This document shows, piece by piece, positions 53,647-64,000 of a stretch of DNA of 64,000 bases (positions are counted from its first letter, which is position 1; each line of letters begins with the position of its first letter). Position numbers and translations under genes: made by a program. Below the pieces are notes generated by a model. It made no database searches and was not told the DNA's origin. It saw only the letters and a program-made list of their open reading frames with translations. Origin of the DNA: Lepisosteus oculatus (Eukaryota > Chordata > Actinopteri > Semionotiformes > Lepisosteidae); the NCBI RefSeq assembly GCF_040954835.1, contig NC_090711.1:8687501-8751500 (forward strand), in the 5' to 3' direction.

Positions 53647-53970
53647 AGGGGTGCAATGGTCAGCATTGCTAACTTACAGAGCTGGAGTCCTGAGTTCAAT
53701 TGCTGGGGTGCAGTCTTCATGGAGTTTGTATGTTCTGCCTGAGTTCACATGGATTTCATTTGGGTGCTCTAGTTTCCTCCCACAATCCAAAGACATACTG
53801 GTAGATTAATTGACTCCTGGGAAAACTGGCCCTGGTGCGAGTATGTGAATGTGAGTGTGTCTGTCCTGTCCTGGGTGTATCCCACCTTGAGCTTATTGCT
53901 TGCAAGGATAGACTCTGGCTCCCCAACCACCCTATACTGGAAAAAGCAGTTAGACAATAGATTGATGGAT
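53647..53970 (+). repeat. near full-length V-SINE copy
   Basis: GGGTGCAATGGTCAGCATTG and GAGTTCAATTGC head boxes, then the V core (ATGGAGTTTGTATGTTCTGC, GGTGCTCTAGTTTCCTCCCA, CAATCCAAAGACATACTGG). After these come ATTAATTGACTCCTGGGAAA, CTGGCCCTGGTGCGAG, TGGGTGTATCCCACCTTGAG, GGATAGACTCTGGCTCCCCA and TACTGGAAAAAGCAGTTAG. It ends in a GATGGAT-type tail. Best preserved of the V-SINEs here. The plus-strand frame at 53845-54120 runs out of it. Confidence 0.9.
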
Positions 53971-55865
53971 ATCATCAGTAATTCACAGCGAGATATAGGT
54001 ATTAGAACTCTAGATATTAAATGTGATAATTCACTATGTACTGTATTTTATCTACCTCTTGCTCTGCTGAATCATTTTTCTGTATACTTGAAGAGGAATT
54101 ACTGCCAAGTAATTATGTAGAACTGAAAACTGTTCTATATAAAAATATATCTTGCTAAAGTAGAGAATAAACCTGTTTTGTGTAAAAAGTGTCAGTCATG
54201 ATCTCTTGCATCTCGCACTGTTTTAAGACTGAGGATCTGTTGGTTTGTATGGTGTTTTTGGTGTCTTGGTGGTGATTTAGAGGGATCCATCCTCACATTA
54301 TAGTTACAGAAAACATAATAATCATTTATGCTGTTTTTTATTTAGAGTTCTGCAATTTTATTATGTAAATGCTCAGAGTTTTAAAGGATTAGACTCCCAC
54401 TGAGGACAACTGTACACTATACAGCTTGACCTCCATATATAACGATGTCAAATTCTTTTTTTTTTCAGATTATTTTGGTGAAATGGACTGAATTAATGTT
54501 GTGTTTCTGTGTGTCCTGTTGTGTGTTGAATTCACTTGAGACAGCTTTGCACAGCTTTGACAAGTGTTGCTCATTCAAAGTAGATGGCTTGTGTCCTATT
54601 TATTCTGACTTTAGAATTGTTAGTTTCTTGGGTAATTTAATCCCTTGGTCTGAACCTTATTTAAAGGTTAAACATTTGTCATATCGTTAGTAGTTTTAAT
54701 AACCTTAACATATCATATATATATATATCATAGATAAATGTAATAACCTCAGTTAATAGCAGTGGTGAATTTAATTATTTTCACCCTTATTTCTGCAGCA
54801 CATAAAGCATGAGACCTTGGACTGCTCTCATGACAACGACTGCAGCAGAGGTGAAAGACAAATCAACAGGTTCGCTCATTTGCATGCTGGGGGACTAAAA
54901 GAACTAGTTTTGTTATATAAGGGAATGAAGAATCTTCTCACAGCATGAATGCAAATCTGCACCCTTTTCTGTGAAAGTGAAACATTTTGATCATCTGCAT
55001 CATCTGCAGGACCACCCAACTCATTTTTCATGTCAAATATTCATTCGATGTATCAAAATATTCACATTCTGCCCAAGGCTTCTTCTGCAAAGCATAATCC
55101 TGAGCAGAAATAAAATATCTTCTCGGTGCATTCTTAAAAAATCTGAGTACCTGAGCCCACCCAGGACTTTTCAGATGTGGTAATCTGAACTGAATAGGTC
55201 TCAGTGTGCAGTGCAATACTGCTGTAGACTTCTGCCAAGAAAGTTAGCCTCTGAGGGCTTGTGTACTAGAGAAGACTCATTCCATTTTTGGGCCCATCCC
55301 CTGTTCTTTTCACAGTGTTTGTGTATTCTCCCTCTCTGGTCTTGGGAACTTTTCTTAATCAGTTTTTTTTCCAAATTGCAGGTGCAAATGAGGCATCAAA
55401 TCAGTTCATATTGTGCGGAAACATATGACAGGTGATAAGCCAGTCAGAAGGCAGCTGCAGTAACAGAAAACACCTTTTTTAAAAACACTTTTTAAAAAAA
55501 TTCTAGACTTGGAGGCTTTTCAAAGTAGGTGTGACTGACGCAGTGTTATTTTTTTAAAGCACTGGGAAGCCTGTTAGTAGCCTGGTAACACATTTTTCTG
55601 AGAAACAAACACTTGCTCTTCCCAGGCAGAAACATAACCATATGCAGACACTCGGAGATGTAGAATCAGTCTGATAGAAAAAATCAAAGTTTGTTTTCAC
55701 TTGCAAGTCCTTTCTACTTTCATGTGTACAATTGCTCTCGTCTGTTCCTCTGGTATCTGAACTGCCATGTGCTAAATTCTTTGACAAATAAATCTAACTT
55801 TGCAAGCAATAGTAACTAAATAAAAGAATACATAATGATAAAGGCTGTTAATGTTCTTTTTATTT
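53971..55865. other. intron sequence, nothing recognised
   Basis: AT-rich with a TA run near 54716-54728. Open frames are short and unrecognised. Confidence 0.4.
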
Positions 55866-56205
55866 GGGCAGCATGGTGGTGCGATGGGCAGCATTGACTA
55901 TACTACAGTGCTGGAGCTCTGGATTCAATGGCAGGTCTGGAACTTAATCCAGTTCGGGGGCTCGCTCTCCCCTTGTTTGTGTGGTTTTCCTCTGTGTGCT
56001 CCATTTTTCTCCACAGTCCAAAATCAAACTGGTAGGTTAATTGGCCATGGTGTGAGTGTTTGTGTGTTTGTGTTCTATGTGCTCAACGATGGACTGGAGA
56101 CCCAGGGTGCACCCTGCCTTAACCCCCTTGGCTGCTGGGATACCTCTGACTCCCCTATATCCCTGTCCTGAATTGGAGAAAGCTGTTAGAATGGATGGAT
56201 AGATG
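55866..56205 (+). repeat. near full-length V-SINE copy
   Basis: The head GGGCAGCATGGTGGTGCGAT is closest to the typical V-SINE 5' end. The core is more diverged (TGTGTGGTTTTCCTCTGTGT, CTCCACAGTCCAAAATCAAA). The 3' part, CAACGATGGACTGGAGACCC, AGGGTGCACCCTGCCTTAAC and GGAGAAAGCTGTTAGA, ends in GGATGGAT. The open frame at 55851-56171 is repeat-derived. Confidence 0.88.
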
Positions 56206-59200
56206 TTGTTTTATTAAAGGAATACTAAACACAGGTGTTACAAACTATCTGTGATAAAAAGAAAGTAATGTATTTTCATTAATGAATGAAGATGTAGGAA
56301 ACATTTTGGCTATTATCTGCCTTCACTTAAGGGATGGTTGCCTGACTATGTGGACAGCAGTCAGAACCCCTTATTAAAGAACCCCAAGAATTACACCATT
56401 TAAAGGGCCAGTGCAGTTGGAACAGGGGAAAATGAGCAAAGAACATTGGCAAGGAATGGCAGATGTCCTGTATCTTAGAGCAGATGGACTGAAGGACTGG
56501 TTCTTCTCCTGAGCTCCATTCATGACCAACCTTGTTTCCAGAACAGGCTGCCATTGTACACAGACTACACTTCATTCCTATAGGAGTGGTGTGTATTGAC
56601 AATGTTGGGTTGATGTCTTTTACGTAATGTTATATTTATTTTTAATGCAATACTATTGTGTACTGTTTTTATGTTTATTGTAAGTTTGTGTGCATGTAAA
56701 GTATAGCTGCTTGGTTGCAAAACAAACTTCTGAGAAACCAGACAAGAAAGTATTATTGTACTGTATAAGCAACATCAGATCTTGGTATTATTGCCCTACT
56801 ATGTGATGGCAGCTCAATTTTCCTCCTGCAAACAAAACCTATTGCACCCATTGACACTTCCTGCTTTGTTACAGGAATTAATATTGTGTGACAAATTTTG
56901 AGTTGACATGCAAGATCTGTGCACATCACTTTGTAAATGTGTGAAAAACAGTGTGGTATCAATAAAGAGAGGTGAATTTCAAACAACTGATTCAACTTGA
57001 TTCAACAAAAAAAAGGTAAAGGCTTAGCTTTCTTGTGATTCTTCTAAGTAGAGAGATTTAATTCAGATCAAGAATAGGAAATTAGAATGCTTTAAACAAC
57101 ATGCTTTTTTTGTTCAACACATTCTTTGGGACAAACAGTTTAAAAAGTATTAACAGAAATAATAACATGTAGCCTATGTACAGTATGTTGTAAAAACATA
57201 GTAAAGGGACATTTTCGGGGTTTTTTTTGTACAATTTCACTTGTACTATTAAACATTAAAAAACATCGGTTTCAAAATGTTTCTATATATATGTTCACAG
57301 ACACTGACAGTCATAGGCATTGGGTTTTTAGAGAAGTGATTTGCAATATAATGTGAGATGTGTTTTCTGCAGTGTTTGGCTTTTTCACTGTTTCTGTCTG
57401 CTCTATTCACAGGTATAGTGAACTGTTATTCACAGTCATGTGGTTTTCTTTTTACCACTTCATCAGCTTTTTTTATCAGTGTTGCCAGCCTCTTTGGATC
57501 ACATTGAGCCCACATTAGAACAAAATAAAACAGAAAGACTCTTAAATGCCCAAAATAAAGACACTTGCGGTTTCTTCCTTCAGGCTGATTTGCACAATTA
57601 GACAGGCCAGTACCTTCCGATTGACAACACTGAAGTTGTTGACAAAAAACGATTCTTTACTCTCTTCAGTAAAGTATCAGTTTGTGCAGGAAAATCAAAA
57701 GTCACTCCACACAGCAAATGTTCACTGGGTAAACAGTCAGTTATTTGATGTAGATGAGAGGGAAGATAAGAGGTCTGTTATAGTACTTCCAGGAACTGGC
57801 CTCTAACTGAGAACTGTACTCACCCAGGATGAATTTTTTTTTTTAACTTCATTACTCCAGAATCAGATTTTATTCCCAATCTCTTGAAGAAAATGTCACA
57901 TATAACCTACAAGGGGTGAGAATCTGAAGAAATAGATTTCCTTTAAACTTTAAAGGTTGTTCTGACAATGTCCTTGCCTAGTTGTTTGTGTGTGTGTGCT
58001 TTCCTGTGTACGTGTGTCGGTGCATTCATTCTCATTATGAAAATCCCAAGAAGGTTTTTTTATCTGTTTGTGGCCACAACTTTACCACTTATACAGCATA
58101 ACGACTTTACCTGTCCTAGAAAGCAGCTTAACAGTATCTGAATCAGTATACAGTGTAAGTAAATACTATTTCTTCCAACTCTCCCATGTATCTGTCCCCT
58201 GTAAGGCTGCTGTAATCACACATACCTTTTAGATACCAAATCTTGAGCAATATTAGGTATTACACTGTGGAACACTTTTTGACTCCTAAAAATAAACACA
58301 GACTGTAATCTTAACATATAACCTCTAGGGGCAATCCTTTAACTGTCTCACTCATCTGCTATTATTTATATTCACATTCCAGTCTAATACTGTAGGTAGT
58401 CAATAAATACAGCTTTAGAAAAAAGAACTTTAAATCTGTGCATTTTATCAGTATGATCTGTGCATTGTGTCAGCAGGTTACACAGATAGAAACCTTGACA
58501 CAAAAATAGTGATCATTACAATTCACACTTTAAACACAACACAACTTTGCAGGGCCCCACTGAGTCAGCATGTTTAACAGATCTGATTTCCTGGCTTGGG
58601 TTTTCTTTGTAGAGGTTGAACCTGGGTAGCAGGACAGCAGCAGGACATCTTACAAGTTAAGGCTGTATTCACATGATAAGATCTTTCTATTGTCAAATGC
58701 AATATGATACTTTTCACTTTCATCTATGTCTCAGATACAGACACTGTATTTTTTGTTTTGCAAGCTTTTATATTTGAGATAACAACTCCCCATAACTGAA
58801 TATAAAGATCGTACATACATTATTACTAACATAATGTGTAAAAAAAGAATATGCTAATAGAACCATGTATTGAAAATTGCCTTCTCACGCTAAAATGAAC
58901 CTTTGTCAAGTATAGAATGCACATCAGCACTCCTTGACTGTTATGAATTCATTGTAATGATAATATTCTGAGAAGAGTTTATACACAGGATTGACAACAT
59001 TGTTTTGAAACAAGGTCACTTTAACTTCAAAACCTTTAACTTTAAGGTCACTTTAACTACAAAATATATTTTAACACACAAAAGATGACTCTGTTATTTA
59101 GCACTGGGTTGAACAATCACAGTGTACACAGACCATCTGGATTAACTTTGTTATGACCTGGTTTGATTCAGCTTTGATACAGGAAATTAACCCATTTCAA

Positions 59201-60400
59201 CCTTCTCCCATAGTACCTTACTTCATTTTAATTTCCTCTCTATTTTATCATCAATAAAATGGTTTCACTTCCTGTATTAGTTTCCTCACTGAGCAGTGTC
59301 TGTCAGACACTTATTACTGAATTCTCAAGTTGTGCCAAACACCACACACCACACACCACACACAATCAGGGTGCTGGCCTTGCTTGTTTATAACCTACCT
59401 CTCAACATAATTGCTTTCTCAGAAGAAAAAATGGCTTGCTTGCATGGAGATAACTGAAGCTGCTGCACAGAAAAGGTGTTGCCTACCTCCATCCTGCTTG
59501 TAAATGCTCTAAACACACCAAGCTCAGAATGTAAAATGAAACATGTCTACCTTTTGGAAATTGTTTTTTTTATAATACCTAACTAAATAGCAAAATGAAT
59601 GGGAGCAGGTGTTTAGCTTTCACTGTTTCTTGATATTATATATCTATGTCAATCACAAGTGAAATAGGACTTTAATGGCATGGATGTAAACATCTTCTTA
59701 GTCACTTGAATACATTTGTATTTAAAATAGCTGGATTCCTCAGATGGGCTAATCTCTCTCCTGGGTGATCAAAGACACTGTATCAGACATGTTAATGATT
59801 TCTTAAAATTATTAAAATATGTTAATCATTTTGGAAGGCCGCTCATTGCATAATAAAGCTGTTGTGTGGCAGCTGTTTACAATTAACAAATACAGAAGTG
59901 AAATTTCCAGTAATAGAGAAATGAGAATATAGGAAGAGAGACCAGGCTATGATCCACTGGGGAGGAGCTACATTTCTATCGCTGTTGACCCTGGTGGCTT
60001 CAAAATGGCATCTTTGCCTTTAACTGCCCTGGGAGGTTGTAATGCCATTTACCACCATATAAACTAGGAACTGCAATACTGGTTTATACAAGTGCAGCAC
60101 AAGACAGAAACAACACTTCAGGAACCAGGCATTAGCAGAATTGCTGAGTGTTAGAACTGCTACTTGCTGAAGCCACTACCCTCTTAGCATGAATAAAGTT
60201 TATCTTTTGTAGAATTAGTGAAAGAGGAGCGTGTATAAACACTGCAAGATGGAAATAAAAAGACAGCGCCAATATGAAACGCTACAAGGCCTCAGAAAAA
60301 GAATAACTATCTTTACCTCTGTTTAGAGCAAAATAAAAAACAATCACAAAAAAATAATGCTAATAACAACAAGTGCCCATACTTGTCCACAATGGGATTT
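56206..60400. other. intron sequence, nothing certain
   Basis: AT-rich. Contains two AAGGTCACTTTAACT words at about 59011-59025 and 59043-59057, and a short ACACACC tandem at about 59340-59365. No gene recognised. Confidence 0.4.
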
Positions 60401-60806
60401 CCCTTGCATTCTGAGCTGGTCAGATTCCTGAACACCTTCACAGAATTCCAGCAGGGTGCAGGGGGCTGAAGGCAGCACGGACTGGCCAATCATGAACCAC
60501 ACACCCGGGCACATTCCTGGTTACGGCAAGGTTACTGAGAGCCGTTTCTGGGCAGATTGCCAATACGGGCAGGCAGGCAGTCAGGCATCCTCCCACAATG
60601 AGCTTGAGGAGTATCACGACAGAGCCTGGTCTAATTATACACCCAGAGAGAGAGAGCTCAGTCACAGAGGGTGAGCAAGCTAGAGAGAGAGAGAGAGGGA
60701 GGCTAACTGTATCAAAGCTGGATGTGCCTATTTGCACTGCTCTTGCCCATTCAAATGAAGACGAACGTCCTTCCTTACCACAAGAAAACAGGGCGCAACA
60801 GAAAGA
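60400..60806 (+). promoter_or_regulatory. possible plus-strand first exon or regulatory block
   Basis: A roughly 400-bp patch is richer in GC and CpG than its surroundings. It contains a CCAAT word (60486-60490) and two GA tracts (about 60645-60656 and 60682-60699). It is followed by a consensus splice donor GTAAGT at 60807-60812. A short frame from ATG at 60755 gives MKTNVLPYHKKTGRNRK up to that donor. I do not recognise it, and the ATG has a weak initiation context. No downstream plus-strand exon was identified. It could be an alternative promoter of a non-coding transcript antisense to dtnbp1, an enhancer, or chance. Confidence 0.25.
60645..60699 (+). repeat. GA-rich low-complexity tracts
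   Basis: Two AG-dinucleotide runs of about six and eight units, separated by roughly 25 bp that includes TCAGTCAC. GA tracts in promoters can bind GAGA-type factors, but here this is only a possibility. Confidence 0.7.
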
Positions 60807-63522
60807 GTAAGTGGCTGGTGTTTCTATACTCCTTTATTTTAACATGAACTTGTGTGTCTGTGTTCAGGCTCTTTGAATAGAAACAGAAAGTTCTCTTATG
60901 GGTGAGTTTGGAAAAAAACAAAAATTATTATATTATTCACGCTGCATTTGCATGACCTGAGCAGATAAAAGGTGTATACAGTATTCGCAAGTACAGGTTG
61001 AAGCAAGTGCGGGATTCTGATTACTAGTACATTCCAGTATCAGAATAGTGGTCAAAACATAGGAGGGCAAATAATTACTGCTTCCAGCCTGACTTACTAG
61101 TAACTACTCCTCTCCAAACAACAGGTTGGAGCTGAAGCTCCCCAAACTGATTGGTCAGTTTGAATGTCCACTGCTTCCCTTTGCCCACTTTTAATTGGGA
61201 CTGTTTTAGCCCACTAAATGCACTCTTTCTCTGTATTGATCTCTGTCAAGCTCTGACCCTCAACACAACAAAACAGATAAAGCTCACTTTTAGGCAAATC
61301 TGTTTATCTCTTCAAAGTGAACATGTGGAATTGTGTTTCCTTTACTTAATCTCGTTCACACTTCTATTCCTGCTATGATACAAGAGTCAAGTGTGGAAAG
61401 CTGCTTAAGGATTTTTTTTTATTAGTGGATTTCCGATACTCTTGAGTATGGGAGTGAGTGTACAGCAGAGATTTTTAAATAGTTTACATAATTTAAATAA
61501 GTTACACTACAAAACTCACGTCTGAAATGTATTTCAAGGTGTGCCTATAAAATGTATGATTTGTCGTAGTTTAGAATTAAATTAAAGAAAGAATTAAAAC
61601 CAGCATACAAGAATAATCTGCTCATGACTCAATCTATCCTAAATACTTGTATTTTAAATATGCATGTCTTATTTATAGTTAAATAGAATAAATATACCAT
61701 TCAGTCTAGGCCTTCAAAAGCAATATTACTATTTGCAAAGCTGAATTTATCAATAACCCACTTTTCACATCATATTTAAAAACTAGTCTGATCTAGTCAT
61801 TTAGTTAGTGGTTTCCGTTCTACTTGTTCAGGTTGATTTCCTTGTTTTGGTGTTTTCATTCAAGGTACAATCTGATCCTTCACTGTGAAGTCATCTCTGC
61901 ACTGTAATAAGGTGTGAGTGAAGTGGTACATAATACTTGTGATACCATAGAATCCTGGATATCTTAGTCATATCAACCAGCAAACAGGAAAACACTGCAT
62001 GAAGATGCACTGTGTTCCTTAATGTTGCCCTTTACTATTTGTTAGAATAAAATGCCTTGCATACTCTACTAAAACATATACAATAATACAGTTTACTGCA
62101 CTTTGTATGATAATTCGTAACATATCTGCTTTTTATTGCTTTTATTTCTGTCTTTGGTGCAGTTCTGTCCCACCAATCGCCACATAACTTTTGCAGATTT
62201 ACAAGTGGCAAATTAGATTTGTAAGAGGGTTAAGACAAAGTCTTCACAACACTTAATATTTTATTACCTTTTTCAAGAGAGCATTCAGTAGTTTTTGTGT
62301 GGGAAAGCATAAACCAAGCCTGTGATCAAGCAAAAAAAGTATAAACTACGATAGTGGAGAAGGAAACACATAGATGAAAGACATCATGTGATTTTGTGAA
62401 ATCAAATTTCAAATTTGTGAAAGGCCTTTCTGCATGGAAGCCACGTCAGCCCTTTTAAACTCAGATTCTGTACATTAAAATGTGTGTTAACATGAGGGTG
62501 CTGTGACTTTAAGAAATCTATTTTTACAGGAACACACTCATGCATAATGTACTGTGTGTAAATGAGTCAGTGGGTGTTGCTGGTTCACGTAAATCCTGCT
62601 GCTAGATGCAGGAGTTCAACAGGGACTGTTAAATCACTTCAGAGTACAGACAGATGGATTTCCTTTTGAAGTGCTTAATTGTTCCAGAACATTGTAAAGC
62701 ACCAGTCTTACATTTCTCTGATTATTGCTTAATCAACTAAATTAAGCACCACTATGGGAAGGATATGGAAGACACCCATACAGATGATGACTTCTCAGTT
62801 AATCATACATGGTTATTTTTCATTTTATGTTGTGTTGTTTTATGCAATTTTCAAGACTACATAATGCATTTAGTGCTGCTGTAGCTGTAAATTTATCATA
62901 TGTCTCTGTTCTCTATCATTTTAACCTTTTCTATCTCTGTGGTGCCACTGTGCTTTAGTGAACGTTGCTATGATTTTAACTTAGTGTTCTGCTTTTAGAA
63001 GCAGAAGAGAATGATCCCCATGATGTGACTTTCATGCGCAGAGCAGAGTTTGTTTAGCTTGTGTTTCAGATACGCTTCTGTCATAAATTGCAATACAATA
63101 TGGAAAGGCTGATATCTCGTTCAGCTAAATATTACATAGTGCCTTTAGACTGCAGTTCAGTGCCGGAAAGATTGTATCCGGATTTGGTTCGTCTCTATAA
63201 ATTCCCCCTAATAATGCTACCAGGCTTGCAAAAGAAAAGACCTGCACAGAGAACAAGAAAATAAATCTGTCAAAAAGCTCAGCTGAAGCACTTGCATAGT
63301 GAGCAACAAAGTGTGAATGATAGTCTTTTGTATAACTGAAATGAACAGTATTTTAAAAACATTAGAAATGTATAAAAGGAAAAGCATATCCATTGTGCAG
63401 TTCATCATGGGTGCTTGCCCTTGAAAAAGGCCTTAGGCAACTCTTTTTTCAATAGTATTACATAAATTCTCAGTTACATTAGGAAATATTCCATTCAGTT
63501 AGTCTCCAAAATTACACTCCCT
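60807..63522. other. non-coding sequence, nothing recognised
   Basis: AT-rich with no recognisable exon on either strand. The plus-strand frames at 61151-61378 and 63061-63264 show no family motif. Confidence 0.4.
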
Positions 63523-63680
63523 GATGTGTGTGTGTGAATGAATCTGTGTCCTCCGATTGACTGGCGTCCTGTCTTGGGTGTGGCCCTGTCTTGTGCCTTT
63601 TAATGAGCTGTTAGAGTTTGGCTGACTCTGACCCCCTAAGGAGAAAGTGAAGTGAATGTCATTGGTTGGATGAAAAGACA
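63523..63680 (+). repeat. V-SINE 3' half fragment
   Basis: A TG run, then CGATTGACTGGCGTCCTGTC, TTGGGTGTGGCCCTGTCTTG and a decayed GGCTGACTCTGACCCCC block. These correspond to the unique 3' half of the V-SINEs at 53.6 and 55.9 kb. The head and V core are missing. Confidence 0.7.
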
Positions 63681-64000
63681 TTTCAATTTAAAAATTAAAT
63701 TTCCACCATATTTAACAGGTGAGTTTCAAAGGGATTTTGCTCCACAGCAAGGTTCATTAGCCCACATAGAGACATACTGTACATATAACCAAAGGTAAGA
63801 GGAAATAAACCAGTAACGATTAATACAATTTAGCATACTTGTCCTGGTGTATGGAGTGTTAATTGGTGAATAACTTTGCTGGCATTTTAATTACTATGTG
63901 AAGTTAAAGTGAGAGAAGCAAACAGTATAGGCCTTAAAGATCACTGAGCCATAGCAGGCAGCACAATCACACATGGTCTCACAGCTTTGATGTGATAGCC

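Larger units (their letters stand above)
17324..64000 (-). other. dtnbp1: inferred large dtnbp1 intron (no earlier exon found)
   Basis: dtnbp1 is transcribed right to left, so its N-terminal exons should lie to the right. I searched by eye for the conserved upstream coding blocks (the Cys-containing LEDLCGQCELER region and the Lys-rich KKNKRKELE region) and found neither. The simplest reading is a single intron of at least 46 kb, split before the EHAQ codons. I recall that human DTNBP1 also has a very long intron at this position. A missed short exon cannot be excluded. The span is filled with dispersed repeats listed individually. Confidence 0.5.

Noticed and set aside
1..64000. Bacterial-type operons, CRISPR arrays, prophage or endogenous viral genes
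   Set aside because: No regular spaced repeats, no ribosome-binding-site-spaced genes, and no viral coding motif seen. Composition and splice structure are vertebrate.

Overview
This is vertebrate nuclear DNA: AT-rich, mostly non-coding, with spliced genes and fish retroposons. It carries several V-SINE-type repeats (tRNA-like head plus the conserved central segment), a 5S-rRNA-derived SINE with an L2-like tail, another tRNA-derived SINE family and decayed Tc1/mariner elements. Together these suggest an early-diverging ray-finned fish, with gar or bowfin the best guess. The species call is inference; no species marker was found.

Only one gene is recognised with confidence. The last three coding exons of dtnbp1 (dysbindin, a BLOC-1 subunit) lie on the minus strand at 15.2-17.3 kb. 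Splice sites and phases join correctly, and the protein closely follows vertebrate dysbindin. No earlier dtnbp1 exon was found between 17.3 and 64 kb, so the right-hand 46 kb is probably one very large dtnbp1 intron, or intron plus unrecognised sequence.

At the far left (57-203, plus strand) a second gene ends. Its terminal coding exon has a strong acceptor, a hydrophobic start, a soluble acidic tail, a stop codon and an AATAAA signal 330 bp later. I do not recognise the protein. It converges on dtnbp1, the position jarid2 holds in human, but it does not look like the jarid2 C-terminus.

Layout: 1-560, end of the unknown gene. 560-15,229, intergenic, with a LINE-like tail (2.1 kb), a CpG-dense AT-rich block (2.7-3.6 kb), a tRNA-SINE (10.2 kb) and a rearranged Tc1 remnant (12.3-12.9 kb). 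15,230-17,323, dtnbp1 exons. 17,324-64,000, inferred intron with V-SINEs (19.7, 21.2, 25.2, 41.3, 53.6, 55.9 and 63.5 kb), a complete 5S-SINE (38.6-39.2 kb), a second 5S-SINE fragment in a Tc1-like remnant (44.5-44.9 kb), a 0.5-kb MITE with 86-bp inverted repeats (45.9-46.4 kb), and a possible plus-strand first exon or regulatory block (60.4-60.8 kb).

No rRNA, tRNA gene, CRISPR array, bacterial gene or viral gene was seen. Nearly all open reading frames of 60-150 codons here look like chance or repeat-derived frames.
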